From positions 3,224,001 through 3,288,000 of the forward strand of contig NZ_CP036292.1 of NCBI RefSeq assembly GCF_007751715.1: a DNA stretch of 64,000 bases, in the 5' to 3' direction. Position numbers and translations under genes: made by a program. Source of the stretch: Rosistilla oblonga. Lineage in GTDB: Bacteria > Planctomycetota > Planctomycetia > Pirellulales > Pirellulaceae. Shown piece after piece: positions 42,401 through 51,253 of this stretch; position 1 is the stretch's first letter; each line of letters begins with the position of its first letter. The notes under the pieces are model-generated. The model made no database searches, had not been told where the DNA came from, and saw nothing but the letters and a program-made list of their open reading frames with translations.

Positions 42401-44832
42401 TTCTCGATGCCGACCAACCCGACATCGATTCGACTCCCGGCAACAACGACCCTAGCGAAGACGATCAAGCTGTCGCGTCGATCACGACCCGGCAAGCGGA
42501 TCTCTCGCTGACGAAGACCGTCGACAACGCCAATCCGAACGTCGGCGATAACGTCACATTTACGATCGACATCAACAATGACGGCCCCGATGCGGCGACT
42601 GGTGTCGCGGTTCTCGATACGCTGCCGACGGGGATGACCTTCGTTTCTGCCAGCGCCACCCTGGGTACCTTCGATTCGGCCAGTCGCACCTGGTCGGTTG
42701 GGACCGTTCCCAATAATTCGGGCGCCCAATTGGAGATCGTCGCCCGCGTCGATACTCGCGGAATCAAAACCAACACGGCGCAGGTGAGTGCGTCGGAGGT
42801 GGCAGATCCCGATTCGACTCCCGGCAATAACTTGACGGCCGAAGACGATCAAGCCAGCGTTTCGCTGACGCCTCAATTGGTCGACCTCGCGCTGACTAAA
42901 GGCGTCGACGTGGCACAGCCCAACATCGGCGATAACGTCGTCTACAACTTGGCAATGACAAACACGGGGACCGACACCGCGACGGGCGTTGCGGTGACCG
43001 ATACGTTGCCAGTCGGAGTGACTTTCATTTCGGCGATCGCCAGTCTTGGGAACTATGACGATGCGACCGGCGTATGGAACGTAGGGTCAGTCGCCCGCGG
43101 ATCGACGCCAACGTTGGAGATTACGGTCCGCGTCGACACGCCCGATACAAAGACCAACGTAGCGGAGATCACCGCGACAGACCAATTGGATGTCGATTCG
43201 ACGCCTGGCAACGGGATCACGACCGAAGACGATTACGCCACTGTCGACATCACGCCTCTTTCGGCTGACCTTTCGTTGACCAAAACCGTCGACGATCCGA
43301 AGCCCAACGTCGGCGAAAACGTCACCTTCACGATCACGGTTACGAACTCGGGCCCCGACGCAGCGACAGGGATTTTGGTCGAAGACCAGTTGCCACCGGA
43401 TGTCGTCTTCGTTTCGGCGACCGCATCGCGCGGCAGCTACAACGAGCTGACAGGGATCTGGGATTTGGGGGCGTTGGGAAACACGGGGACTGCGACGTTG
43501 CAGATCGTGGCCAACGGAACCAATGTGATCGAGAAGGTCAATCAAGCGGAGATCGTTGCCTCAGACACTCGCGATCCCGATTCGACTCCCGGCAACAATG
43601 ACAGCAGCGAAGACGATCAGGCTTCGGTTTCGATCGAGCCGCAGGAGATCGATTTGTCGTTGACAAAGACGATCGACAACAATGCACCCAACCGGGGTGA
43701 AAACGTCGTCTACACCTTGGTTGTCACCAACGATGGTCCCTCCGACGCGACGGGGATCGAAATCACCGACCGGTTGCCCGAAGGGATGACGTTTGTTTCC
43801 GCCGCGGTTGCTCAGGGAGCTTTCAACGCTTCGACGGGTGTATGGACGACGGGCAGCCTAGCACAAGGCGATTCGGCGACGTTGCGGTTGACGGCGACCG
43901 TCAATACAACGGGCACGGTGCTCAACACGGCAGAGATCACCGCCGCGGATCAACCCGATACCGACTCGACGCCGGGTAACAACAACATCACCGAAGACGA
44001 CTTCTCCAGCGCCATCTTCGTCACCCCGGTCGCCGACTTGGGATTGACCAAGATCGTTGCCGATTCGACGCCGCTGGCCAGCGAGGACGTTGTCTTTACG
44101 ATCACCGTCGTCAACAACGGCCCCGACGATGCGACTGGCGTCGTTGTTCGCGACCTGTTGCCGCCGGGATTGCTGTTCCAATCTTCGACCGAAACCCAAG
44201 GAACCTACGATTCGAACACCGGGTTGTGGAACGTCGGTGGGATTCCCAATACGGGAACCGCCACGATGACGATTCGGGCTCGGATCAACAGCGCCGACCC
44301 TAGCACCAACACGGCGGAGATCGTTGCGGTAGCGCAGTTCGACCCCGATTCGACTCCCGACAACGGGATCGCGGGGGAAGATGATCAAGCCAGCGTGACG
44401 GTGACTCCCGAAGTGAGCGACCTCTCGGTTACCGCGGCGGTCGACAACCCGACACCGGAACTGGGGGACAGCGTCGTGACGACGTTCACCGTCAGTAATG
44501 CCGGACCCGATGTGGCGACAAACGTCGTCCTTTCACTGCCGATTCCCCCCGGTTTCACCTTCGTGCGAGCGGATGTCAGCCAAGGAACGTTTGATGCCGC
44601 AACGGGACTTTGGACGCTGGGAACTTTGATCGTTGGCGAAACCCGCACAATTCGTATCACCGAACGGGTCGATGCGTTTGGCATCCGTCCGCATAACATC
44701 GAAGTCCAATCGGTCGATCAAATCGATCCCGATAGCACGCCGGGGAACATGTCGTTGGTCGAAGACGATTACGCCAGCGTAATGATCCAGGCTCCACGCA
44801 ACCTTTCGAAGCGGTTGTTCCTTTCGCGCTGA
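39487..44832 (+). CDS. Giant surface or secreted protein with LEPR-type start and eleven DUF11 repeats
   Basis: 1781 residues. The N-terminus is basic, then FEQLESRRLLAVATDL, the LEPR-xLL motif typical of planctomycete exported giants. Residues about 50-150 form an SdrD-B-like domain (ISGIVYDDVDGNGLSAGEEI...GRYTLTGLTAGSYFVQQP). Eleven DUF11 repeats of about 127 residues run from about 362 to 1770. Each begins (A/V/I)DLSLTK and ends DPDSTPGN..EDDQASV; the acidic end may bind calcium. No C-terminal anchor or sorting signal is visible. It is likely a cell-surface or matrix adhesin-like protein. AGCGGTGAGG precedes the start. Confidence 0.9.
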   Translation: MGRSKDIVSKIRGLSNRRVRDSKRREKQSSRFRPRFEQLESRRLLAVATDLANISGIVYDDVDGNGLSAGEEIAGATVNVYRDNGNGIFEPGAGDGSPVATDISDASGRYTLTGLTAGSYFVQQPAQTIGGNSLSQQVSPALTITAAQAEGVLVRTIDSFDGTTDLVSDTANDGVRVASSLADGAALGGERDIFVNKTSVNGLVRISVNDPLQPGILSFDSFASGDGQWNVSWDGIDGDALTLDDTGLGGVDLTSAGTAAGFRLQIGADNLGGTAIVRVYSDDGNGATTSRSSQTTLVIPDTGGSATSTEYIPFSAFIGTADFTQVGAIELDITGVPNINGTAELVGAIGPTTITQDFDNFEQADLSLTKVSNTAAPVVGQTVSFTVSVTNTGPNTATGVEVLDQLPTGITFGSATPSQGSYNNATGIWTVGSITNGATATLQISGTLATAGDKTNTAEIIAADQTDPDSTPGNGLPSEDDQASVTIAPQLIDLSLLKAVDNASPNVGEEVTFTLTINNAGPSTATGVAVTDALPGGLTFVSASPSQGNFSSTGGLWTVGDLASGGTATLNLTARVISAGTKTNSAQVTAAGQADIDSTPNNNDPTEDDQASVAVTPQVADLSLTKVADSTSPNVSQNVVYTITLNNAGPSAATGVQVTDLLPSGIAFVSAQPSIGTYDSNSGLWTVGSIGSNNNQTLILIGRVDSVGAKTNVAEVIASDQFDSDSTPGNGATTEDDRAEVTVTPQTADLSLAKTVNDATPNVGENVTFTLTVSNSGPNQATGVRVLDELPAGMTFVSSSGSQGVYDSGTGVWNVGTISNGGTATLRIVATAGNAGLNANSAEIIASDQLDPDSTPGNSVAGEDDTAEVTFTAEIVDLSLAKTVNTAQPNLGENVTFTITVNNAGPDAATNVVVVDRLPTGLTFVSATPSQGTFNTTTRQWSIPTVPAFGSVTMTLVARVNAATTLTNIVEILDADQPDIDSTPGNNDPSEDDQAVASITTRQADLSLTKTVDNANPNVGDNVTFTIDINNDGPDAATGVAVLDTLPTGMTFVSASATLGTFDSASRTWSVGTVPNNSGAQLEIVARVDTRGIKTNTAQVSASEVADPDSTPGNNLTAEDDQASVSLTPQLVDLALTKGVDVAQPNIGDNVVYNLAMTNTGTDTATGVAVTDTLPVGVTFISAIASLGNYDDATGVWNVGSVARGSTPTLEITVRVDTPDTKTNVAEITATDQLDVDSTPGNGITTEDDYATVDITPLSADLSLTKTVDDPKPNVGENVTFTITVTNSGPDAATGILVEDQLPPDVVFVSATASRGSYNELTGIWDLGALGNTGTATLQIVANGTNVIEKVNQAEIVASDTRDPDSTPGNNDSSEDDQASVSIEPQEIDLSLTKTIDNNAPNRGENVVYTLVVTNDGPSDATGIEITDRLPEGMTFVSAAVAQGAFNASTGVWTTGSLAQGDSATLRLTATVNTTGTVLNTAEITAADQPDTDSTPGNNNITEDDFSSAIFVTPVADLGLTKIVADSTPLASEDVVFTITVVNNGPDDATGVVVRDLLPPGLLFQSSTETQGTYDSNTGLWNVGGIPNTGTATMTIRARINSADPSTNTAEIVAVAQFDPDSTPDNGIAGEDDQASVTVTPEVSDLSVTAAVDNPTPELGDSVVTTFTVSNAGPDVATNVVLSLPIPPGFTFVRADVSQGTFDAATGLWTLGTLIVGETRTIRITERVDAFGIRPHNIEVQSVDQIDPDSTPGNMSLVEDDYASVMIQAPRNLSKRLFLSR

Positions 44833-44881
44833 GCGGCGATGTGGTTATTTTGGTGAACTAACCGCCAGATTGTGTATTTAT

Positions 44882-44910
44882 TTGCCCCAGGAGCGGTGCG
44901 GTGCTAGGAT
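44882..44910 (+). promoter_or_regulatory. Candidate promoter of the DUF1559 gene
   Basis: TTGCCC (44882-44887) is 17 bases from TAGGAT (44905-44910), which is preceded by TGC (44902-44904). The extended -10 resembles that of the HD-GYP genes. The start codon is about 95 bases downstream. Confidence 0.35.
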
Positions 44911-45004
44911 GGACGCCGTTACGCCGGATCGGCGTTGCGCAATTCTCTTTTTGCAACGCTAATCCTGTTCTTTTCTAGCATTCATTTCTGGAAGGATGAG
45001 GGTA

Positions 45005-45991
45005 ATGAAATCCAAGCCATTGGGGTTCACGCTGGTCGAGCTGTTGGTCGTGATTGCGATCATTGGCATCTTAGTTGGTCTATTGCTGCCCGCGGTTCAA
45101 GCGGCTCGCGAAGCTGCACGGCGAATGCAATGCAGCAACAATTTCAAGCAGATCGGACTCGCATTTCACAACTATCACGATACCCACCGCAGTTTTCCGG
45201 CAGCCTGGTATGCGCATGCTCCAATCCCGCCGTACAACCTGCAGTCGTGTGGCGTTGCTCTGCTGCCGTTTATGGAGCAGCAACCGTTGTACGATCGGTA
45301 CGACAGTCGGGTGTCGCCAACTAACGAAGGCGGCCCGATCGGTCAAGAAAACGTCGCGGTGATCGCGACGCCGTTGGCCGGATTCGTCTGCCCTTCGTCT
45401 CCCGGCGGAATTCAGCGGGTCTACGATGCCAACATTGCCGCCGGTTCGCTGCCCGGGCTGCCGGCGATCAGCTTCACCGCCGCGCCGTCGGACTATTGCG
45501 TAACCGGTGGTGTCACCGGAACGTTCGCTGACATCGCCTACAGCGGAAACAAAGGAGGCTCGCGAGAGGGAGCGTTGGTCTTTGTGAGTCCGCAGGATCA
45601 AGGCAACAACCGCATCGCGGCGATCCTGGACGGAACGAGCAACACGTTTTTGATGGGGGAACGGACCGGCGGAACCGTGATCTATTCCGGTCGCAACATT
45701 ATCTCCGTTCCCGCTGCCTTGGCGGAGACCAACGGCGGTGGCTGGGGCGACGCGCTGAACGGCGAACATTGGTTGGTCGGATCGGTTCGTGGAGCGACGA
45801 CGTTCCCATTCGCCGAAGGCGCCTGCCCGATCAACTGCACCAATCTACGCAGCCAAGGGTTTCATGCGTTTCATCCCGGAGGAGCGATGTTCCTGATGGC
45901 CGACGGATCGGTTCAGTTCAATTCCGCAACGGTCGATGCGTTTGCCTTTGCCGCTCGAATCACCCGTGCAAAAGGTGAGGTAGCGCCTTAG
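45005..45991 (+). CDS. DUF1559 prepilin-like protein
   Basis: 328 residues from the ATG at 45005, with AAGGA eight bases before it; an ATG at 44996 would add three residues. The N-terminus [29 protein letters not shown] is a type IV prepilin/pseudopilin leader with the cleavage Gly, Phe+1 and Glu+5, and [31 protein letters not shown] is the DUF1559 signature. The ending [16 protein letters not shown] is also diagnostic. Such proteins exist in tens of copies in planctomycetes and are probably exported through a type II/IV-like system. The small lipoprotein gene follows by 12 bp, the usual pairing. Confidence 0.95.
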   Translation: MKSKPLGFTLVELLVVIAIIGILVGLLLPAVQAAREAARRMQCSNNFKQIGLAFHNYHDTHRSFPAAWYAHAPIPPYNLQSCGVALLPFMEQQPLYDRYDSRVSPTNEGGPIGQENVAVIATPLAGFVCPSSPGGIQRVYDANIAAGSLPGLPAISFTAAPSDYCVTGGVTGTFADIAYSGNKGGSREGALVFVSPQDQGNNRIAAILDGTSNTFLMGERTGGTVIYSGRNIISVPAALAETNGGGWGDALNGEHWLVGSVRGATTFPFAEGACPINCTNLRSQGFHAFHPGGAMFLMADGSVQFNSATVDAFAFAARITRAKGEVAP

Positions 45992-46003
45992 GGCCTAAGT
46001 GCG

Positions 46004-46447
46004 ATGCGTAATCTGATCACTACACTGCGGCTAGCGCTTTGCAGCTTGCCGCTGTTGGTTGGTTGTGGCCAACAGCAATTTCCCGGGGAACAGCCGGTAT
46101 TTCCGATCGAGGGCGTCGTCACCGTCGACGGCAAACCTGTCGAGAACATTCAAATCGCGTTGCACCCTGCGGGCGATTTGAACGATGAGAAACCGTTTTA
46201 TCCACAAGGGTTTACCGATGCCGAGGGGAACGTCAAAGTCTCGACGTACGCCGATGGCGATGGTGCGCCGGCGGGCGATTATCGCGTGACGTTTGTGCTG
46301 AAAGAGTACAATCTTTTGTCGCGATCGTTTACCGGTCCCAACCGCTTGTCGGCTCAGTACGCCGATTCCGCGAAGACGCCAATTACCTTATCGGTAGGCC
46401 CTGATCAGTCGAACGATTTGGGGAAGTTGGATTTCGAATCGAACTGA
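46004..46447 (+). CDS. Small lipoprotein paired with DUF1559 protein
   Basis: 147 residues. The signal peptide ends in LLVGCG, a lipobox with Cys as the lipidated residue. The mature part is a transthyretin/carboxypeptidase-regulatory-like beta domain: FPIEGVVTVDGKPVENIQIALHP, GFTDAEGNVKVSTYADGDGAPAGDYRVTFVLKEY. Such proteins follow DUF1559 genes in planctomycetes, and the 12 bp spacing supports an operon. Its function is unknown; it may help assemble or anchor the pseudopilin-like partner. Confidence 0.85.
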   Translation: MRNLITTLRLALCSLPLLVGCGQQQFPGEQPVFPIEGVVTVDGKPVENIQIALHPAGDLNDEKPFYPQGFTDAEGNVKVSTYADGDGAPAGDYRVTFVLKEYNLLSRSFTGPNRLSAQYADSAKTPITLSVGPDQSNDLGKLDFESN

Positions 46448-46501
46448 ACCGACGGAGTCCTGCACGGTTTCAGCCCATGGAAAGTATGGGATGCTGTGCC
46501 G

Positions 46502-49500
46502 TTAGCGCTCTGCTGCATCGAGGTTCTCGATCGAGAACGGAAATGTGGTAGGGCGTACTTTGTTGTTGTTCACGAGATAGACCCAATACCTTCCATCGTC
46601 AGAGAACTGGATCTCTGTAATCGTCTCTTTTCCCGTTCCAACGACGACAAATCCCAAATAACGGAGGTCATCCGCATCCCAGATCCCGATCGATCCGTCG
46701 CTCCCTCCCGTGAGTAAGCTCTTGCCATCGGGAGTTGCGACGATCGACGAGATCTCGAATTTCGAGGTGAGTCCTCCCGGGGGCGGCGGCCAACGGGCGC
46801 TCGTCTGGACGACCTGCCCGTGCGCGTCGTGTTGGCGGACGCGATTGTCGGCGGCGACGGTATAGATGGCGCCGGTCTGGGGCGCAACGCAGGCGGCGTG
46901 GAACCGCGTCATTCCCCGTTCCCCGACGATGATATCGTTCTGTCCGAAGGTGAATTGCGAGATCGAATCGCCAAACATCAGGTAGTGCTTGTCATCGCGC
47001 AGCACCGCCGCGCGATGGGATACCGGCAGTTGTTGCTCAAAGAGAGGCTTGAGTTTTTCCCCTTCTTTGAGACTGGATTCGGTCGGCAGTTCATAGATAC
47101 CAAGGACGTTTCCGCCGGCCGTGGAAAATACGACCCGATCATTGCCGGATCCAAAATCGATTGCCGTTGGATAGTTGACACCGGCTTTAACGTAATCAGG
47201 GTTATTAACGACGTAACGTCTATTTCCCCGGTGTAGGTCGAAGACGCTTAGATCTCCGCGGAAGTTTCCATTGGCGATCCATCGCCCATCGTCGGAAAGT
47301 CTGAGCATTTCCGGGACGGTCTCGCGCGATCGAGGTTGTGACGGTGGCCCGATCGTGACGATGTCGGATGTCGTTGTCTCAACTTTCACGATCGAACAAT
47401 CATCGAGCGCTACATAGACCGATTGTCCGTTGGGTTCCATGGCGACGCACATGGGGCGAAATTGGAACTCTCTCAAATTTTCCGGTGGTGGTGGCTCAAA
47501 TTGGCTGATTACAAGCGAACCATCTTCGCCACCGCTAGCGATCGTGCCATGCGATTCAAATGCGATTTCGGTCACCATTGCGGTGTGCAGAATCTGTTTA
47601 CCCGAGTTGGGCCAGTTTAGTGGCGATTGAGCTTCGCTAGCGTAGTCTTGGGGGAGGTCGCTGAGATCCCATCTGACGATGGCACCGTTTTGAGTTCCCG
47701 CAACGATTCGTCGTCCATCGTGGGAGATCGCTACGCAACGGCTGATACCCTCGTTGTGTTGCAGGCGGATACGACGGTTCGGAGTCGTCCGCAAGTCGAT
47801 CAGATCAAGCGATTGTTGTTGGCTTGGGCAACACACGACCCAATCGCCGTTCCCCGTCCATGCGAGTCGGTCGTACATGATATCCGGTTTGACTTCTTGG
47901 ATAACATCGCCACCGCGCCAGTCGACCCATCGCACCGAATAGTGATCGAAGAGCATCGACACTTGGTTGCCATCGGCGGAAAACTCGAGGTCTTCGTTGC
48001 GCTGATCCGCTGCGACTTCGGCGACCATCGTGCCGGCGCGATAGTCGACGATACGTATCGGTTGGTAGCGGCAACCGACGGCTAACCGGTCTCCAGCGGG
48101 TGAAAACGCAAGCGATTCGACTGTCGTGGGCAAGCCGGTCAGTCGATCTGGTGCGGGGGTGTCGTCGAGCGAATAAAACTCAATTTGGTTGAGCGCCTTC
48201 AGCCAGCTCCCCTCTTGTTTGATCTGGATGCCGACGGCCAATAGACGCCCATCGGGTGAAGCGGCGATTGAAAACTGGCGGGTGCTGGCCGGAGTGGGGA
48301 GTTCGCGTTCGATTTCACCGCTTTCGATATCATGGATCCGAATCGGCCCCTCCTCGCCAGCGACTGCGAATTGTTTCCCGTTGGGTAAAAATAGGACCTC
48401 TCGAATCGGTGATGTGTACGCGGGCAGACGCGTCCAGCCCTTTCGCGTCTGGGTCTGCAACAATCGCAGATCGATGCCGATCGGGACGATCCCCGCCGCG
48501 TAGTCGGTGATCGATTCCGCGATCTGGAGCGCTCCGGCGAGATTGTTGTGCGACAATGCCTCGTACGCGTGGCGAAGGTCCGACACGTACGCGGTCTTCA
48601 TGGCGTGTTGTTCGGCGGTGATCGCGAGATCGCGCTGCTCGCGGAACCTTTGGCGAGCGTCGATCGCGCGGTGCTCGCTGGCGCGAACCTCCTCCAACGC
48701 CGTTTCAAGCATCGATTGGTGTTCGGTCAAGCGGCGGTTGCTGTGTCCCAAAACAAGGGTTCCAGCGATCAGCAGCAAGATGATCGTTGCCAGTAAACTC
48801 GATTCCAGGGGAGAGCGGCGGATCGCGTTCCAAGTCCGCTCGGCAAACGATCGCGGCCGCGCGGTGACCATCATTCCGTGTTGCCAGCGGTGCAGATCAT
48901 CGCGGAGGTCGACGGCGGATTGGTACCGTTGGGCAGGGTCTTTCGCCAGACACTTCAAGCAGATCGCTTCGAGGTCGCGCGGAATCGAACCGACCAATTC
49001 ACGTGGCGGTGTCGGCGGGAAGATGCAGATCGCATTAAACAGCTCCACCGGTTTGTCGCCACGATGCGGCAAACATCCGGTCAGCATGCGGTACAGCAAC
49101 ACGCCGATCGCAAAGATATCACAGGCCTTGCCATGCCCCGATTCGTTCTCGAGCACCTGTTCGGGAGACATATACAGCAGCGTGCCGACGAGGCGATAGG
49201 GAGCGACGAGTTCGGATTCCGCAAAGATGTCGCGAACCAAGCCAAAGTCGGTCAAGCGTGGCGTCAGCTTCAAGCGTCCGTCGCCGCCGACCGATTCGGA
49301 GATCATGATGTTCCCCGGTTTGATGTCGCGGTGAACCAGGCCTTGATCGTGGACGTGGATGATCGCTTCGGTTAGTTCGACGCAGGTGGCACACGTCATT
49401 TGCGGATCGATCGGACCTGGATGCGCGGTCAACCAATCGGCAAGCGTCGATCCCAGACACAACTCCGAGACCAGATAGTCAGCCTGTTCATCTTGGAAGA

Positions 49501-49957
49501 CTTCGTACAGCGGCACCAGATTGGGATGGCTCAACCGCGCAGCGGCACGCGCCTCGTGCAGTCGTTTTTCATCCTGCTTGCCATTTGCCTTGCGGCCGCG
49601 TCGACGTACCGACTTCAGCGCAACGTCCCGCAACAAGACATCGTCGTGCGCCAGATAAACGGTCGAAAATCCACCAACGCCAATTTTGCGTTCGATCGCA
49701 AACCGACCAATCCGAGCCGGCGGTTGGTGCTCTTCGGGATCCTCTTCCTCGCCCACAGCTTGCGTCGCCGAAACATCTCGCGTTCGCTGCTGAAAGAATT
49801 GGAGAACCGTATCGAGTCGCGAGTCATCGAGATCGAATGGGTCGAGCGAATGAGAAAATTCGCCCGCAGCTACCTGCTGACGAAACAGTTCGGCCTGCCG
49901 CGCAACCTCTTCGTTAGAACCGCTCTCGTTCGCCGCTGGGCCGTCGGGAATTGCCAT
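46502..49957 (-). CDS. Serine/threonine protein kinase with WD40 beta-propeller sensor
   Basis: 1151 residues. The kinase domain covers about 83-360: IGVGGFSTVYLAHD (P-loop), VALKSVRR (Lys), LVHRDIKPGNIMI (catalytic loop), TDFGLVRD (DFG) and LLYMSPEQV. All key residues are intact, so it should be active. One membrane helix (LESSLLATIILLLIAGTLVLG) lies at about 385-405, followed by a coiled coil (LETALEEVRASEHRAIDARQRFREQRD). From about 470 to the end is a WD40-type propeller (RIHDIESGEIE, IVRWDLSDL, SIGIWDADDL), probably on the other side of the membrane. The C-terminus faces the lipoprotein gene convergently. The targets are unknown. Confidence 0.92.
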   Translation of the reverse strand: MAIPDGPAANESGSNEEVARQAELFRQQVAAGEFSHSLDPFDLDDSRLDTVLQFFQQRTRDVSATQAVGEEEDPEEHQPPARIGRFAIERKIGVGGFSTVYLAHDDVLLRDVALKSVRRRGRKANGKQDEKRLHEARAAARLSHPNLVPLYEVFQDEQADYLVSELCLGSTLADWLTAHPGPIDPQMTCATCVELTEAIIHVHDQGLVHRDIKPGNIMISESVGGDGRLKLTPRLTDFGLVRDIFAESELVAPYRLVGTLLYMSPEQVLENESGHGKACDIFAIGVLLYRMLTGCLPHRGDKPVELFNAICIFPPTPPRELVGSIPRDLEAICLKCLAKDPAQRYQSAVDLRDDLHRWQHGMMVTARPRSFAERTWNAIRRSPLESSLLATIILLLIAGTLVLGHSNRRLTEHQSMLETALEEVRASEHRAIDARQRFREQRDLAITAEQHAMKTAYVSDLRHAYEALSHNNLAGALQIAESITDYAAGIVPIGIDLRLLQTQTRKGWTRLPAYTSPIREVLFLPNGKQFAVAGEEGPIRIHDIESGEIERELPTPASTRQFSIAASPDGRLLAVGIQIKQEGSWLKALNQIEFYSLDDTPAPDRLTGLPTTVESLAFSPAGDRLAVGCRYQPIRIVDYRAGTMVAEVAADQRNEDLEFSADGNQVSMLFDHYSVRWVDWRGGDVIQEVKPDIMYDRLAWTGNGDWVVCCPSQQQSLDLIDLRTTPNRRIRLQHNEGISRCVAISHDGRRIVAGTQNGAIVRWDLSDLPQDYASEAQSPLNWPNSGKQILHTAMVTEIAFESHGTIASGGEDGSLVISQFEPPPPENLREFQFRPMCVAMEPNGQSVYVALDDCSIVKVETTTSDIVTIGPPSQPRSRETVPEMLRLSDDGRWIANGNFRGDLSVFDLHRGNRRYVVNNPDYVKAGVNYPTAIDFGSGNDRVVFSTAGGNVLGIYELPTESSLKEGEKLKPLFEQQLPVSHRAAVLRDDKHYLMFGDSISQFTFGQNDIIVGERGMTRFHAACVAPQTGAIYTVAADNRVRQHDAHGQVVQTSARWPPPPGGLTSKFEISSIVATPDGKSLLTGGSDGSIGIWDADDLRYLGFVVVGTGKETITEIQFSDDGRYWVYLVNNNKVRPTTFPFSIENLDAAER

Positions 49958-50592
49958 AAACGTATTGCTAATCGTCCCTGATTCGCTAAGGATGTGCGTG
50001 TTGACGAGTTTGTGTGAGATGCCCCATCGAGTTTAGATACCCTTTATGTAAACGACAACGGGAGAGTTTTCGTTATACAGCCCAATCGGACCGTCAGAGG
50101 AGCATTTGTCAGATATTTCCGATTACGCATCTCAGTTATGGCACAGCATCTGCAAGGGCTAGCTCCCTGCGGTTCTTTTGTCTCCGGACCGAACCAACGG
50201 CGGATCGCAGGTCTCACCCGGCGAAGCACCGGTTTGAGCCCCCCCGGCACGACACGCCGTGTTGAACTGGATTGCTCGATGCAACCTAGTCACGAAATCC
50301 GCAGTGCAGCGATTCCGCTGCTTTGGACCACACGAGTTCGCGTTGCGGTTACAGTGTCGGAAGTCAGAACAGTTGCCGGTTTGAACTCGGGGGAGCATGG
50401 TGAATCCCCCGGCAGGATGACGGTTATCCCGTGATTGGGTTGGTGTCGCCGCCGTTTTACGCGTGATACTGAAATTACCGCGCGATGCGCTGATCAAAAG
50501 GAATCGGAAGAAGATAAAACCTCGGGAGCGCAAAAAGACGATGCTCAGAATCGGAACGACTGTCCGGCCGCCCCAGTACCAAGGAATTTGCG
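49958..50592. other. 635-base gap upstream of the HPt gene
   Basis: No gene is supported here. A hairpin CGGGGGA (50388-50394)/TCCCCCG (50405-50411) with a ten-base loop stands between the sigma-54-like element at 50139 and the HPt gene. The open frames in this stretch lack any family signature. Confidence 0.4.
50139..50154 (+). promoter_or_regulatory. Sigma-54-like -24/-12 element upstream of the HPt gene
   Basis: TGGCACA-GCAT-CTGCA matches the consensus TGGCACG-N4-TTGCW with two differences. The GG and GC dinucleotides are at the exact required spacing. It lies about 440 bases from the start of the HPt gene, which is far for a promoter, so the assignment is weaker than for the other three elements. 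Confidence 0.35.
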
Positions 50593-50940
50593 ATGAATGA
50601 AGAACAATCGGTCCGCTTTGCCACGGCGCTGAAGCGGTTGTCGGGCGACGTCGAACTGTTGAGTTCGATGGCGATGATTGTTTCGGACGACGTTCCGGGG
50701 ATCGTTGCCGAACTGGAGGAGCAGTTAGAAGCTGGCGACTCGGCGGGTGTCGTCGCTTCGGCACATAAGTTGAAAGGGATGTGCAGCACGTTTGAGACCG
50801 GGCACCCCGTGACCGCTCTCGAAGATGTCCTGCACGCCGCGCGCGGAGGAGACGTCGCGACGGCGCGGGAGCTTTATCAACGGTGCCAGCCCGATCTTCG
50901 CGAGCTGATGCAAGAGATCAGCAAGCTGGCTCAGTCATGA
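50593..50940 (+). CDS. Stand-alone HPt (histidine phosphotransfer) domain protein
   Basis: 115 residues consisting of one four-helix HPt domain with the phosphorylatable His at residue 58 in VASAHKLKGMCSTFE. Helices around it (GIVAELEEQLEAGD, VTALEDVLHAARGGD) have the right spacing. No sensor kinase or response regulator lies nearby. It would carry phosphate between receiver domains in a multistep relay. The ribosome-binding site is weak (CAAGGAATTTGCG). It stands at the edge of the stress locus on the opposite strand, with the converging gene ending 58 bp away. Confidence 0.8.
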   Translation: MNEEQSVRFATALKRLSGDVELLSSMAMIVSDDVPGIVAELEEQLEAGDSAGVVASAHKLKGMCSTFETGHPVTALEDVLHAARGGDVATARELYQRCQPDLRELMQEISKLAQS

Positions 50941-50998
50941 GGCGTCCAGTACCGGTCGCGACCGTTGCACGATGGCGTCACGATGGCCAGCCGAGCAT

Positions 50999-51247
50999 TT
51001 AGGGTCTCAGCTTCCAGCCGACGAACAACCCGAGCCCGAAGCACCATAGAGCGGCCACGTCGGGCTTGTCGCGAGCGTAGTCTTTGGCCAATCCGAGCAG
51101 ATCTTTTGCCGGTTGCGCGACCAGGTAGTTTGAGCATTCTTGCGAGGCTTCGGATGCCGCGTGCGCGGCTTGGTTGGCGTGACCGCGAACAAAGTCTCCG
51201 ACCGCCGATGTGCCGTTTTGCTTTGGATTCTTACTGGTTTCGCTCAT
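50999..51247 (-). CDS. Small DUF883-like protein with C-terminal membrane anchor
   Basis: 82 residues. The N-terminal half is polar and Ala/Gln-rich (GDFVRGHANQAAHAASEASQECSNYL), like the helical part of DUF883/ElaB-type ribosome- and membrane-associated proteins. The C-terminal VAALWCFGLGLFVGWKLRP is a membrane anchor resembling the DUF883 GxxxG end. It follows the holin-like gene by 6 bp and ends this minus-strand unit. A role in stress adaptation is inferred from neighbours only. Confidence 0.6.
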   Translation of the reverse strand: MSETSKNPKQNGTSAVGDFVRGHANQAAHAASEASQECSNYLVAQPAKDLLGLAKDYARDKPDVAALWCFGLGLFVGWKLRP

Positions 51248-51253
51248 CGTGAT

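Noticed and set aside
50014-50764. Several open frames before and over the HPt gene
   Set aside because: They are short, overlap the HPt frame on other phases and lack any known motif.
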